NCBI GenBank assembly: GCA_047921175.1
Contig: JBLRWQ010000103.1
Span: 1-7,652 of the forward strand
Direction: 5' to 3'
DNA from: T1Sed10-7 sp047921175
GTDB lineage: Bacteria; Actinomycetota; Nitriliruptoria; Nitriliruptorales; Nitriliruptoraceae
DNA length: 7,652 nt
In this document: piece after piece, positions 1-5,874 of the stretch
How positions within the stretch are numbered: position 1 is the stretch's first letter
Layout: each line of letters starts with the position of its first letter
Notes under the pieces: model-generated
Seen by the model: the letters and a program-made list of their open reading frames with translations, nothing else
Databases searched by the model: none
What the model was told of the DNA's origin: nothing
Program-made: the position numbers and the translations under genes

Positions 1-161
1 CGGCTCCGTACCGTGGTGGCACGCCGACGTGGTTGCGTCGGCGTCCCCGCGCGCCCCGGTCGGTCGACGACCGCGGGCCACGAGCTCGCCGGACCGACCA
101 TCTCGGGCCGGCACGACCGGATCACACGCGCGAGCGCGGGCGCCGACCGATCCGCGAGGAG
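1..161. other. Upstream leader, no gene called
   Basis: I see no convincing separate gene here. The frame of the S1 gene is open from base 3 to its stop, but the peptide upstream of base 162 is arginine/proline-rich and looks like translated non-coding DNA. A small hairpin is possible at 57-73 (CGGTCG, 5-nt loop, CGACCG), without a T-tract. By synteny the preceding gene, outside the window, could be an FtsB/DivIC septum protein, but no recognisable tail of one is visible in any frame. Confidence 0.4.
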
Positions 162-548
162 TTGATCGCACTGCAGGGATCCATCGTCAAGGGCAAGGTC
201 GTCCGACTCGAGGAGTACGGGGCGTTCGTGGAGGTGGCGACCGAGGACGGTGGCGCGGTCACCGGCCTCGTGCACGTCTCCGAGGTGGACGCCGACTTCG
301 TCGAGAACATCTACGCCTACCTCGCCGAGGGCGACGAGGTCGACGTCAAGATCCTGGATGTCAAGGAGGACGGCAAGGTCGACCTGTCGATCAAGCGCGC
401 CGACCCCGACTGGCAGGACGAGGAGACGCCGAACCTGCGCTCCAAGCTGGACAAGGACTTCAACAAGCGGCTGCGCCGCTTCATGCACAAGTCCCAGATG
501 ATCCAGGGCGAGGCCCGCCGCCAGCGCCGCGGTCGCGTCGGGGCGTGA
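162..548 (+). CDS. S1 RNA-binding domain protein (YabR-like)
   Basis: A small cytoplasmic protein with one S1 (OB-fold) RNA-binding domain, probably acting on RNA or ribosomes; its exact role is unknown. Counting from the TTG at 162 it has 128 residues. The S1 domain spans about residues 5-80, with GSIVKGKV, YGAFVEV, TGLVHVSEV, GDEVDVKILDV and GKVDLSIKRA. A charged tail follows (KLDKDFNKRLRRFMHKS, then arginine-rich QRRGR), a plan that matches Bacillus YabR in length and tail as I recall it. The start is uncertain. TTG162 begins right after GAGGAG (156-161), leaving no normal spacer. Alternatives are TTG33, CTG171 or a non-canonical ATC at 165 (Ile-Ala-Leu-Gln, where relatives often begin Met-Ala-Leu). 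The gene overlaps the DUF501 start by 4 bases, so the two are probably translated together. The family call is firm; the start is not. Confidence 0.85.
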   Translation: MIALQGSIVKGKVVRLEEYGAFVEVATEDGGAVTGLVHVSEVDADFVENIYAYLAEGDEVDVKILDVKEDGKVDLSIKRADPDWQDEETPNLRSKLDKDFNKRLRRFMHKSQMIQGEARRQRRGRVGA

Positions 549-1213
549 TCCCTGCGGACGGGGCCGGGGGCCCCGTCGCCGCGACGTCCGGCGCGCCTGT
601 CGGGCCCCTCGAGGACGCCGTCCGGGTCGACCCGGCGGCGTCCTACGCGCATGCGGCCGCCGCGCCGCCCGTCGACGACCGCGAGCTCGCGGTGCTCTCC
701 ACCCAGCTCGGCCGGCCGGCGCGGGGCCGTCCCGCGGTCGCGCACCGGTGCGGCTTCGGGCTCCCGACCGTCGCGCGGGTCGATCCCCGGCTGGAGGACG
801 GCACCCCGTTCCCGACCGTGTTCTGGCTCACCTGCCCGCTCCTGCGCTCCCAGGTCGGCCGGCTCGAGGCCGATCATGCGATGGTCGGGTTGAACCAGCG
901 GCTCGAGACCGACCCGGTGCTGGCCGAGGCCTACGCCGCCGGTTCCGACCGCTACATCGCCTTCCGCGACGCGCTCGGCGGGCGGCTGCCCGGTGACCCG
1001 AGCGCCGGGGGCATGCCGCGCTACATCAAGTGCCTGCACGTGCACGCCGCCCACCACCTCGCCACGGGCGACAACCCGGTCGGGGCCTGGACCGTGGAGC
1101 ACGCCACCCCCCTGGCCTGCCCGGGGCCGTGCGTGCCCGAGGAGCTGCGGGACGCCGGTGCGGCAGCCCGGCCGCCCACCACCTCGGCACCGAAGCGCGA
1201 GGGAGCCGACTGA
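545..1213 (+). CDS. DUF501 family protein
   Basis: A conserved protein of unknown function that sits just before ppx in many actinobacteria (Rv1025-like). The chosen GTG545 overlaps the S1 stop as GTGA and gives 222 residues. The family core begins near residue 46 (ELAVLSTQLGRPARG) and includes EDGTPFPTVFWLTCP (84-98), RLEADHAMVGLNQRL (106-120), the hallmark AGGMPRYIKCLHVHAAH (154-170), and a C-terminal CPGPC (192-196). Five cysteines (69, 97, 163, 192, 196) with nearby histidines could bind a metal; that is inference. The first ~45 residues are low-complexity Ala/Pro/Gly, so a shorter form from GTG692 is possible. The 3' end carries the ribosome-binding site of ppx. The same frame is open well upstream across the S1 gene, but that part is a shadow. 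Confidence 0.88.
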   Translation: MIPADGAGGPVAATSGAPVGPLEDAVRVDPAASYAHAAAAPPVDDRELAVLSTQLGRPARGRPAVAHRCGFGLPTVARVDPRLEDGTPFPTVFWLTCPLLRSQVGRLEADHAMVGLNQRLETDPVLAEAYAAGSDRYIAFRDALGGRLPGDPSAGGMPRYIKCLHVHAAHHLATGDNPVGAWTVEHATPLACPGPCVPEELRDAGAAARPPTTSAPKREGAD

Positions 1214-1224
1214 GGAGCCCTGCC

Positions 1225-2151
1225 ATGTCCGAGCCCCGCGCCGCCGTGGATGTCGGCTCGAACTCGATCCGTCTGCTGGTCGCCGATGCGCACGGCCGTC
1301 GCCGGACCCGGGTGATGGAGATCACCCGGCTCGCCGCCGGGGTCGACGCCACCGGGCACCTCGACGATGCGGCGCTCGAGCGCACGCTCACCACCATCGG
1401 CCGGTTCCGCGCGATCTGGACCGAGCACGGCGTGGACGGGCGGGTACGGATCGCGGCGACCTCCGCGGTCCGGGATGCCCGGGACCGGCAGCGGTTCTTC
1501 GACGGGGTGCGTCGTGTCACGGGGGTGGCCGCCGAGGTGCTGTCCGGTGAGGAGGAGGCGGCGCTGGCCTTCGCCGGCGCGGCCGGTGCGGTCCAGGTGC
1601 CCCGGCCGACCGCGGTGATCGACATCGGCGGTGGCTCCACCGAGCTGGTCGTCGGCGACGCCGAGGGCCGCGTCGCCGGCGCCGTCTCGCTGCAGCTCGG
1701 GTGCGTGCGGGTGACCGAACGCCACCTGGCCAGCGACCCGCCGAGTGCCGCGGAGCTGGTCGCCGCCCGTGACCTCGTCGCCTCCCAGCTCGATCACGCC
1801 GAGGCGGTGCTGGCCGCGCGTGGGGTGACGCTCCGCGACGCGGCGGCACTGGTCGGGGTGGCGGGCACCGCGACCACGTTGGGCGCGTTGCACCTCGGCC
1901 TGGACCGGTACGACGAGGACCGCATCCACGGCACCCGGCTGCCGACCGAGGCCCTGGCGCAGCTGACCGAGCAGCTGGTCGGGCTGACCGCCGCGCAGCG
2001 CGCGACGCTGGGGCCGGTCCAGCCCGGTCGGGAGGACGTCCTCCATGGCGGGGCCCTGGTGCTGCTCGAGGCCGTGCGACGATGCGGCCTGGACGAGGTC
2101 GTGATCAGCGAGGCCGACAACCTCGACGGGCTGGTGGCCTCGCTGGCGTGA
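1225..2151 (+). CDS. ppx: Ppx/GppA-family exopolyphosphatase (Ppx2-like)
   Basis: A predicted cytosolic phosphatase of the ASKHA fold that removes terminal phosphates from polyphosphate; some family members act on pppGpp or nucleotides, so substrate choice is not fixed by sequence. ATG1225 follows GAGGAG (1212-1217) with a 7-base spacer, giving 308 residues, the short two-domain form typical of actinobacterial Ppx2. Visible motifs are AVDVGSNSIRLLV (7-19, phosphate loop 1), AATSAVRDARD (77-87), LSGEEEAALAFAGA (106-119, holding the acidic residue expected to act as catalytic base), VIDIGGGSTELVVG (131-144, phosphate loop 2) and GVAGTATTLGALHLGLDRYD near the C-terminus. There is no C-terminal HD domain as in long E. 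coli Ppx. It lies 11 bases after DUF501, completing the conserved DUF501-ppx pair. The stop is 12 bases from the convergent transporter, with no obvious terminator between them. Confidence 0.93.
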   Translation: MSEPRAAVDVGSNSIRLLVADAHGRRRTRVMEITRLAAGVDATGHLDDAALERTLTTIGRFRAIWTEHGVDGRVRIAATSAVRDARDRQRFFDGVRRVTGVAAEVLSGEEEAALAFAGAAGAVQVPRPTAVIDIGGGSTELVVGDAEGRVAGAVSLQLGCVRVTERHLASDPPSAAELVAARDLVASQLDHAEAVLAARGVTLRDAAALVGVAGTATTLGALHLGLDRYDEDRIHGTRLPTEALAQLTEQLVGLTAAQRATLGPVQPGREDVLHGGALVLLEAVRRCGLDEVVISEADNLDGLVASLA

Positions 2152-2163
2152 GGTGGCTGCGCC

Positions 2164-3471
2164 TCAGGCGGACCCATCGCCGCGGAGCGCCGCGTCGGTG
2201 ACGGGCCGGTGGAACGCGACCAACGCGAGGGCCTGGAGCACGACCGCCGCCACGAAGGTGGTGCGCAGGGTGGTCGCGGAGGCGATCGCGCCACCGAGTG
2301 CCGCACCGAGCGGGGAGGCGCCCATGACCAGGACCCGGAAGGACGCGTTCACCCGGCCGAGGAGCGCCCGCGGCACGATCCGCTGCCGGCTGGACACGAT
2401 GACCACGTTGACCAGCACGCTGGCGAACCCGAGGACCACCGCCATGAGCGTGACGGCCACCACCGAGGTGGTGACCACGGGGACGAGCATCGCGGCGCTG
2501 GTGAGCGCCACCCCGCCCAGCGCGGCGCGCCGGGGGCCGATCGCCTCCTCCAGCCGGCCGGCGAGCAGCGAGCCGACCACGCTGCCGGCGGCCAGCAGCG
2601 CGGCGAGCAGGCCGTAGCCCACCTCGGTCAGTCCCATCGGGGAGCTCGGCCCGACGATGAACAGCACCAGCACCGCGAAGTAGCCGGCGTTCGCGAGGTT
2701 CAGCACCGCGCCCAGCAGCCCGAGCGCCCGCAGCGTCGGGTGCTGCCACAGCTCCCGCAGCCCCTCGGCGATGTCGGTGCGCATGCGGGCCGGCGGGCGC
2801 GCTGGCGGCCGGTAGGGTCCGGGGAGGGACAGCAGGACCAGTGCCGCCGCGAGGTAGAGCACGGCCGGGCCGAGCACCATGGCCGCCCCGAACAGGCCGA
2901 CGAGCAGGCCGGCGAGCGGCGCTCCGACGAAGTTGTTCATCACCGTCTGGAGCCCGAGCAGCCAGCCGTTGGCTCGTCCCAGGTGCTCGCGGTCCACCAG
3001 GTCGGGGACCAGGGACTGGCTGGTGGTGTCGAACAGCACCTCCGCCGTGCCGAGCAGGAAGACGAGCACGTAGATGGCTGCCAGGGGGAGCGAGCCGAGC
3101 AGTGCCGCGGCCCCGGCCACGACCAGGAACGCGCCGCGCCACGCCGCCCCGTGGACCAGCAGCGCTCGTCGTGACCGTCGGTCCGCCAGGGCCCCGGCCT
3201 GCAGGGCGAAGAGCAACCAGGGCAGGCTGAACCAGGCGTTGATCGCGGCGACCAGGAGGGGTTCCCGTGTGAGCTGGATCACCACCAGGGGCAGTCCGAC
3301 CAGCAGCAAGCCGTCACCGAGGTTGGCGGCGGTGGCCGAAGCCAGCAGCCGGCGGAAGGCGGGCGGCAAGGCGCCACGGGGTGCCGGCGGGACCGTGCCG
3401 GCGACCTCGGTGTGGGCTCCGCCGGTCGCTGCGTCGGTCGACCCCAGGCTGGACGATCGGGTGGTGCGCAT
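2164..3471 (-). CDS. MFS transporter (MFS_3 / EntS-like exporter)
   Basis: An inner-membrane major facilitator, probably a proton-driven drug or metabolite exporter; the substrate cannot be read from sequence. The 435 residues start at ATG 3471, preceded by GGAG with a 5-base spacer. A longer version from 3507 would run into the operator region and is less likely. A ~40-residue cytoplasmic N-tail precedes about 12 hydrophobic segments. Motif A is GALADRRSRR (93-102), a central polar loop lies at about 218-248 (RPPARPPARMRTD), a second-half motif-A remnant is AGRLEEAIGPRR (304-315), and SSRQRIVPRALLGRVNASFR (360-379) is a sequence typical of the MFS_3 group. It diverges from the ArsR-like regulator across a 107-bp gap with inverted repeats, so it is the probable target of that regulator. 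Confidence 0.92.
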   Translation of the reverse strand: MRTTRSSSLGSTDAATGGAHTEVAGTVPPAPRGALPPAFRRLLASATAANLGDGLLLVGLPLVVIQLTREPLLVAAINAWFSLPWLLFALQAGALADRRSRRALLVHGAAWRGAFLVVAGAAALLGSLPLAAIYVLVFLLGTAEVLFDTTSQSLVPDLVDREHLGRANGWLLGLQTVMNNFVGAPLAGLLVGLFGAAMVLGPAVLYLAAALVLLSLPGPYRPPARPPARMRTDIAEGLRELWQHPTLRALGLLGAVLNLANAGYFAVLVLFIVGPSSPMGLTEVGYGLLAALLAAGSVVGSLLAGRLEEAIGPRRAALGGVALTSAAMLVPVVTTSVVAVTLMAVVLGFASVLVNVVIVSSRQRIVPRALLGRVNASFRVLVMGASPLGAALGGAIASATTLRTTFVAAVVLQALALVAFHRPVTDAALRGDGSA

Positions 3472-3488
3472 GGCGACTCCGGTATCAT

Positions 3489-3561
3489 CGCAGAGGAAGT
3501 TCTGCAAATCTACATCCGCAGAGGAACCTTTGCAGAAGTTTCTCTGTTATCTGCGCTCTGC
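3489..3561. promoter_or_regulatory. Divergent operator region with inverted repeats
   Basis: The gap between the transporter and regulator genes is AT-rich for this DNA and dense in symmetry. Bases 3491-3508 and 3529-3546 form an inverted repeat matching at 16 of 18 positions, with a 20-bp centre. GCAGA occurs at 3490, 3518 and 3532, and TCTGC at 3501, 3550 and 3557. CGCAGAGGAA is directly repeated at 3489 and 3517, 28 bp apart. Bases 3518-3533 are themselves palindromic (GCA-AGG-CCT-TGC core). This fits a multi-site operator for the adjacent winged-helix regulator controlling both directions. A transporter-side -10 may be GATGAT/TGATAC just upstream of its start on the minus strand; I see no confident -35. 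Binding by this regulator is inference. Confidence 0.65.
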
Positions 3562-3578
3562 GGGTCAGGAGGTGCGTC

Positions 3579-4229
3579 ATGCGCGACCCGGACCCGGCGC
3601 CGCGGCCGGTCGAGGATGGCGGGACCACGCCGATCCCGGATCCGCTGGAGCTGGATCTGTCGGCACTGAAGGCCCTGACCCATCCGCTGCGGGTGCGCAT
3701 GTACGACCTGCTCGCGGACGACGGGCCGGCCACGGCCTCCCAGCTCGCGACGGCTCTGGGGGAGAGCAGCGGCACGACCAGCTACCACCTCCGGGTGCTG
3801 GCGCGGCACGGGCTGATCGAGGAGGACGCGGACCGGGGCGACCGCCGCGATCGGTGGTGGCGGGTGCGCCGCGGTGGCTACAAGGTCGACGCGCGCCGGT
3901 TCCGGCACGACCCGGTGGCGGAGCCTGTGCTGGACGCGGTCGCGGGGCAGCTGTGGCGTCAGGTGGCCCGGCACCTGGAGACCTGGTACCGCACCGCACC
4001 GCGCTGGGACGATGCCTGGGTGGCGGCCTCGGCGTCCACGACGCTGCGCCTGCAGGCCACCCCCGAGGAGCTCGCGGCGCTGCGGGACGAGGTCGTGGAC
4101 GTCCTGGCGCGCCACCGCGACCGGCTCCAGGACCGGGAGCCCCCGCCCGACGCCACGCGGGTGATGGTGCAGGTGCACGCGTTCCCGCTGCCGCGTCCCA
4201 CCGGCAAGGGGTCATCGGCCGATGCCTGA
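3579..4229 (+). CDS. ArsR-like winged-helix transcriptional regulator
   Basis: A predicted DNA-binding repressor. ATG3579 follows a strong AGGAGGT (3567-3573) at 5 bases and yields 216 residues. The winged-helix domain covers about residues 28-98: LSALKALTHPLRVRMYDLL (helices 1-2), ATASQLATALGES, recognition helix SGTTSYHLRVLARHGLIEE (64-82), and a basic wing GDRRDRWWRVRRGGYK. The rest (100-200) is a helical C-terminal domain of a kind often seen in regulators beside MFS exporters, possibly for dimerisation or ligand binding. The protein has no cysteine at all, so it cannot be a thiol or Cys-metal sensor like classic ArsR or SmtB; a small-molecule ligand is more likely. It is divergent from the transporter and overlaps the following Nudix gene by 8 bases, so it is probably autoregulated and co-transcribed with that gene. 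Confidence 0.9.
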   Translation: MRDPDPAPRPVEDGGTTPIPDPLELDLSALKALTHPLRVRMYDLLADDGPATASQLATALGESSGTTSYHLRVLARHGLIEEDADRGDRRDRWWRVRRGGYKVDARRFRHDPVAEPVLDAVAGQLWRQVARHLETWYRTAPRWDDAWVAASASTTLRLQATPEELAALRDEVVDVLARHRDRLQDREPPPDATRVMVQVHAFPLPRPTGKGSSADA

Positions 4230-5721
4230 GCGCTCGCCGTCGAGCGGCCCCCGGCCCCGCCCCGATCCCGCCACCGCGCTGGACCCGACGCGCTTCTGGC
4301 CCCGCCTGCGCGCTGCACTCGCAGGGGTCCCCGAACGGGCCCGCACGCCACCCGCCGAAGCGCGTGTCGGTGCGGTCCTGATCCTGGTGGAGGAGACGAG
4401 CGGCGGGCCGGTCGTGGTGCTGACCCGCCGCCGGCGTGATCTGCGCTCGCACCCCGGGCAGCTGTCGTTCCCGGGTGGACGGCGCGAGCCCGGAGAGACC
4501 CTGGAGCGCTCTGCGCTTCGGGAGGCGCGCGAGGAGATCGGCCTCGACCCCGCCAGCGTCGAGGTGGTGGGGACCGGCCCCACCTTCTACATCCCGCCCT
4601 CCCGGTTCTGGGTCGCGCCGGTGCTCGCCCGCTGGCGTGCCCCGCACGAGCTCGCGGAGAACCCGTGGGAGGTCGACGCCATCCTGCGTGTGCCGCTCGC
4701 CCACCTCCTCGATCCGGCGCGGTGGCGGCACACCCCGTTGTCGATGGAGGGGTCCACCTGGGCCTGGCAGCTGGAGGACGACCTGCTGTGGGGGGCGACC
4801 GCTGCCGTGCTGTCGGTGCTGCTCGACACCGCCGTCCCCGACTGGCACGGTGGCCTCGAGCCGGCCGCCCTCGGCGAGGGCCTGGCCGTGCGGCCGTGGG
4901 AGCGGGTCCCTGCTGCGCCGCGCCGGCCCCGTCTGGAGGGCGACCTGCCGACCCTCGCCCGCGCCGAGGTGCCCCACGTGACCGCGGCGCAGATCCGTGC
5001 GGTCCGGGCCTGGCTGGACCGTCACGGGGTCGGTCCCGGCGCCCGTGCCGAGCAGGCCGGCCGGGCCCTGGCGCACGCGGCGCGCCGCCTGCTGGACCGA
5101 CCCCTCACCGAGGTCCGTGCCACCGTGCTGGCCGGCCCGTCCAGCAACGGCACCGCCGGCCTGGTCGCGGCGCGCCTGCTGCTGGCCGCAGGCGCCGAGG
5201 TGGACGTGCGCACCCTGGGACCGATGCGGGCGCCGATGCAGGTCCGTCTCCTGGCCGCGGCGGGCGCCGAGGTCACCGAGGTGGTGGGCCCGGACGGGGA
5301 CGTCGGGGGACCAGCCGGTGACATCGTGCTCGACTGCCTGCTCGGGGTGGGTACCACCCCGCCGATCGCCGAGCTCCCGGCCCGGGCGGCGCGGTGGCTG
5401 CGCCGCCATGACGTGCCCGCGGTCGCCCTGGAGCTCCCCAGCGGGATGGGTGCGGATGTCGGGCTGCAGGGGCCCTGTGTCACCGCCGACGTCACCGTGG
5501 CCCTCGGGCTGCCGCTCGTGGGGCTGCGGTCGCCGATCGCCCACGCCTACGTCGGCGACCTCTACCTCGCGGACCTCGGGGTCCCGCCGGCAGCCTGGCG
5601 GGCGGCCGGGGTCGACGTCCCGGCGACCGCACCCTTCGCCCGTGGGCCGCTGGTCCGTCTGGCGGCCGACGACACCGCCGGCGACGCCGGGACCCCGGAC
5701 CAGGCGGTGCCGGCCGGGTGA
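4222..5721 (+). CDS. Fusion: CoA-type Nudix hydrolase plus NnrE-like (YjeF_N) domain
   Basis: A single 499-residue frame with two domains. Residues ~45-200 form a Nudix hydrolase of the CoA pyrophosphatase type (NudL/NUDT7-like). The CoA-family signature LTRRRRDLRSHPGQLSFPGG (67-86) runs into a complete Nudix box (86-108: G86, E92, R100-E101, E104-E105, G107), with the metal-binding glutamates intact. Expected chemistry is splitting CoA or its derivatives into phosphopantetheine and 3',5'-ADP. After a linker, residues ~249-480 resemble the NAD(P)H-hydrate epimerase domain: VTAAQIRAV (253), LAGPSSNGTAGLVAARLL (303-320), LDCLLGVG (370-377), LELPSGMGADVG (403-414), LADLGVP (449-455). The expected NNGGD loop is SNGTA and the PSGLD aspartate is Gly, though potassium-site counterparts N309, D371 and S407 remain, so epimerase activity is doubtful. 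No ADP-dependent dehydratase (NnrD) domain is present. ATG4222 lies within the regulator's 3' end (8-base overlap). Confidence 0.88.
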   Translation: MPERSPSSGPRPRPDPATALDPTRFWPRLRAALAGVPERARTPPAEARVGAVLILVEETSGGPVVVLTRRRRDLRSHPGQLSFPGGRREPGETLERSALREAREEIGLDPASVEVVGTGPTFYIPPSRFWVAPVLARWRAPHELAENPWEVDAILRVPLAHLLDPARWRHTPLSMEGSTWAWQLEDDLLWGATAAVLSVLLDTAVPDWHGGLEPAALGEGLAVRPWERVPAAPRRPRLEGDLPTLARAEVPHVTAAQIRAVRAWLDRHGVGPGARAEQAGRALAHAARRLLDRPLTEVRATVLAGPSSNGTAGLVAARLLLAAGAEVDVRTLGPMRAPMQVRLLAAAGAEVTEVVGPDGDVGGPAGDIVLDCLLGVGTTPPIAELPARAARWLRRHDVPAVALELPSGMGADVGLQGPCVTADVTVALGLPLVGLRSPIAHAYVGDLYLADLGVPPAAWRAAGVDVPATAPFARGPLVRLAADDTAGDAGTPDQAVPAG

Positions 5722-5730
5722 GCCCGGCCG
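5711..5730. terminator. Perfect hairpin between convergent Nudix gene and tRNA
   Basis: CGGCCGGG (5711-5718) and CCCGGCCG (5723-5730) are exact complements around the loop TGAG (5719-5722). The Nudix stop codon TGA occupies the loop, and the outer base of the stem abuts the discriminator base of the tRNA on the other strand. There is no T-tract, so it is not a classic intrinsic terminator. Such T-less stems are common at gene ends in GC-rich actinobacteria, and this one would serve both convergent transcripts. Confidence 0.6.
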
Positions 5731-5816
5731 TGCGGGTGGTGGGATTCGAACCCACGCGGACCCTCGGGTCCCGAGGGGTTTAAGCCCTCTGCGTCTGCCA
5801 GCTCCGCCACACCCGC
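5731..5816 (-). tRNA. tRNA-Leu (anticodon UAA)
   Basis: A class II tRNA of 86 nt. On the minus strand the acceptor strands are GCGGGTG (5816-5810) and CACCCGC, followed by discriminator A at 5731. The anticodon stem GAGGG/CCCTC encloses loop CTTAAAC, with anticodon TAA at 5782-5780. The long variable arm is GGACCC-GA-GGGTCC. The T arm is GTGGG-TTCGAAT-CCCAC. CCA is not encoded. It reads UUA (and UUG by wobble), the rarest leucine codon in such GC-rich DNA; the equivalent tRNA in Streptomyces is bldA. Its 3' end abuts the hairpin at 5711-5730. Confidence 0.96.
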
Positions 5817-5874
5817 GTGGACCGCGAGCCTAACGGCGGCGCCTACCCTGCCCGCTCTGTCGAGGAGACCCGCC
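5817..5874. promoter_or_regulatory. Divergent promoter gap, tRNA-Leu (-) and ygfZ-like (+)
   Basis: This 58-bp gap must hold the promoter of the tRNA unless it is read through from ygfZ's antisense side. A candidate -10 for the tRNA is TAGGCT on the minus strand (5832-5827), about ten bases before the mature 5' end. A candidate -10 for the plus gene is TACCCT (5844-5849), which would give a short leader. Neither has a clear -35 at ideal spacing. GAGGAG at 5862-5867 is the ribosome-binding site of the plus gene. Confidence 0.3.

Noticed and set aside
29..544. Upstream extension of the DUF501 frame
   Set aside because: This part overlaps the S1 gene in another frame; only the S1 frame shows family conservation there, and GTG545 gives a natural coupled start.
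3074..4381. Plus-strand open frame of 435 codons spanning the divergent control region
   Set aside because: It crosses the operator, is antisense to the transporter and out of frame with the regulator, and has no recognisable domain.
3577..5544. Very long minus-strand open frame (655 codons)
   Set aside because: It is the antisense shadow of the ArsR-like and Nudix-NnrE genes, whose family motifs are clear on the plus strand; its peptide is low-complexity Arg/Pro/Gly.
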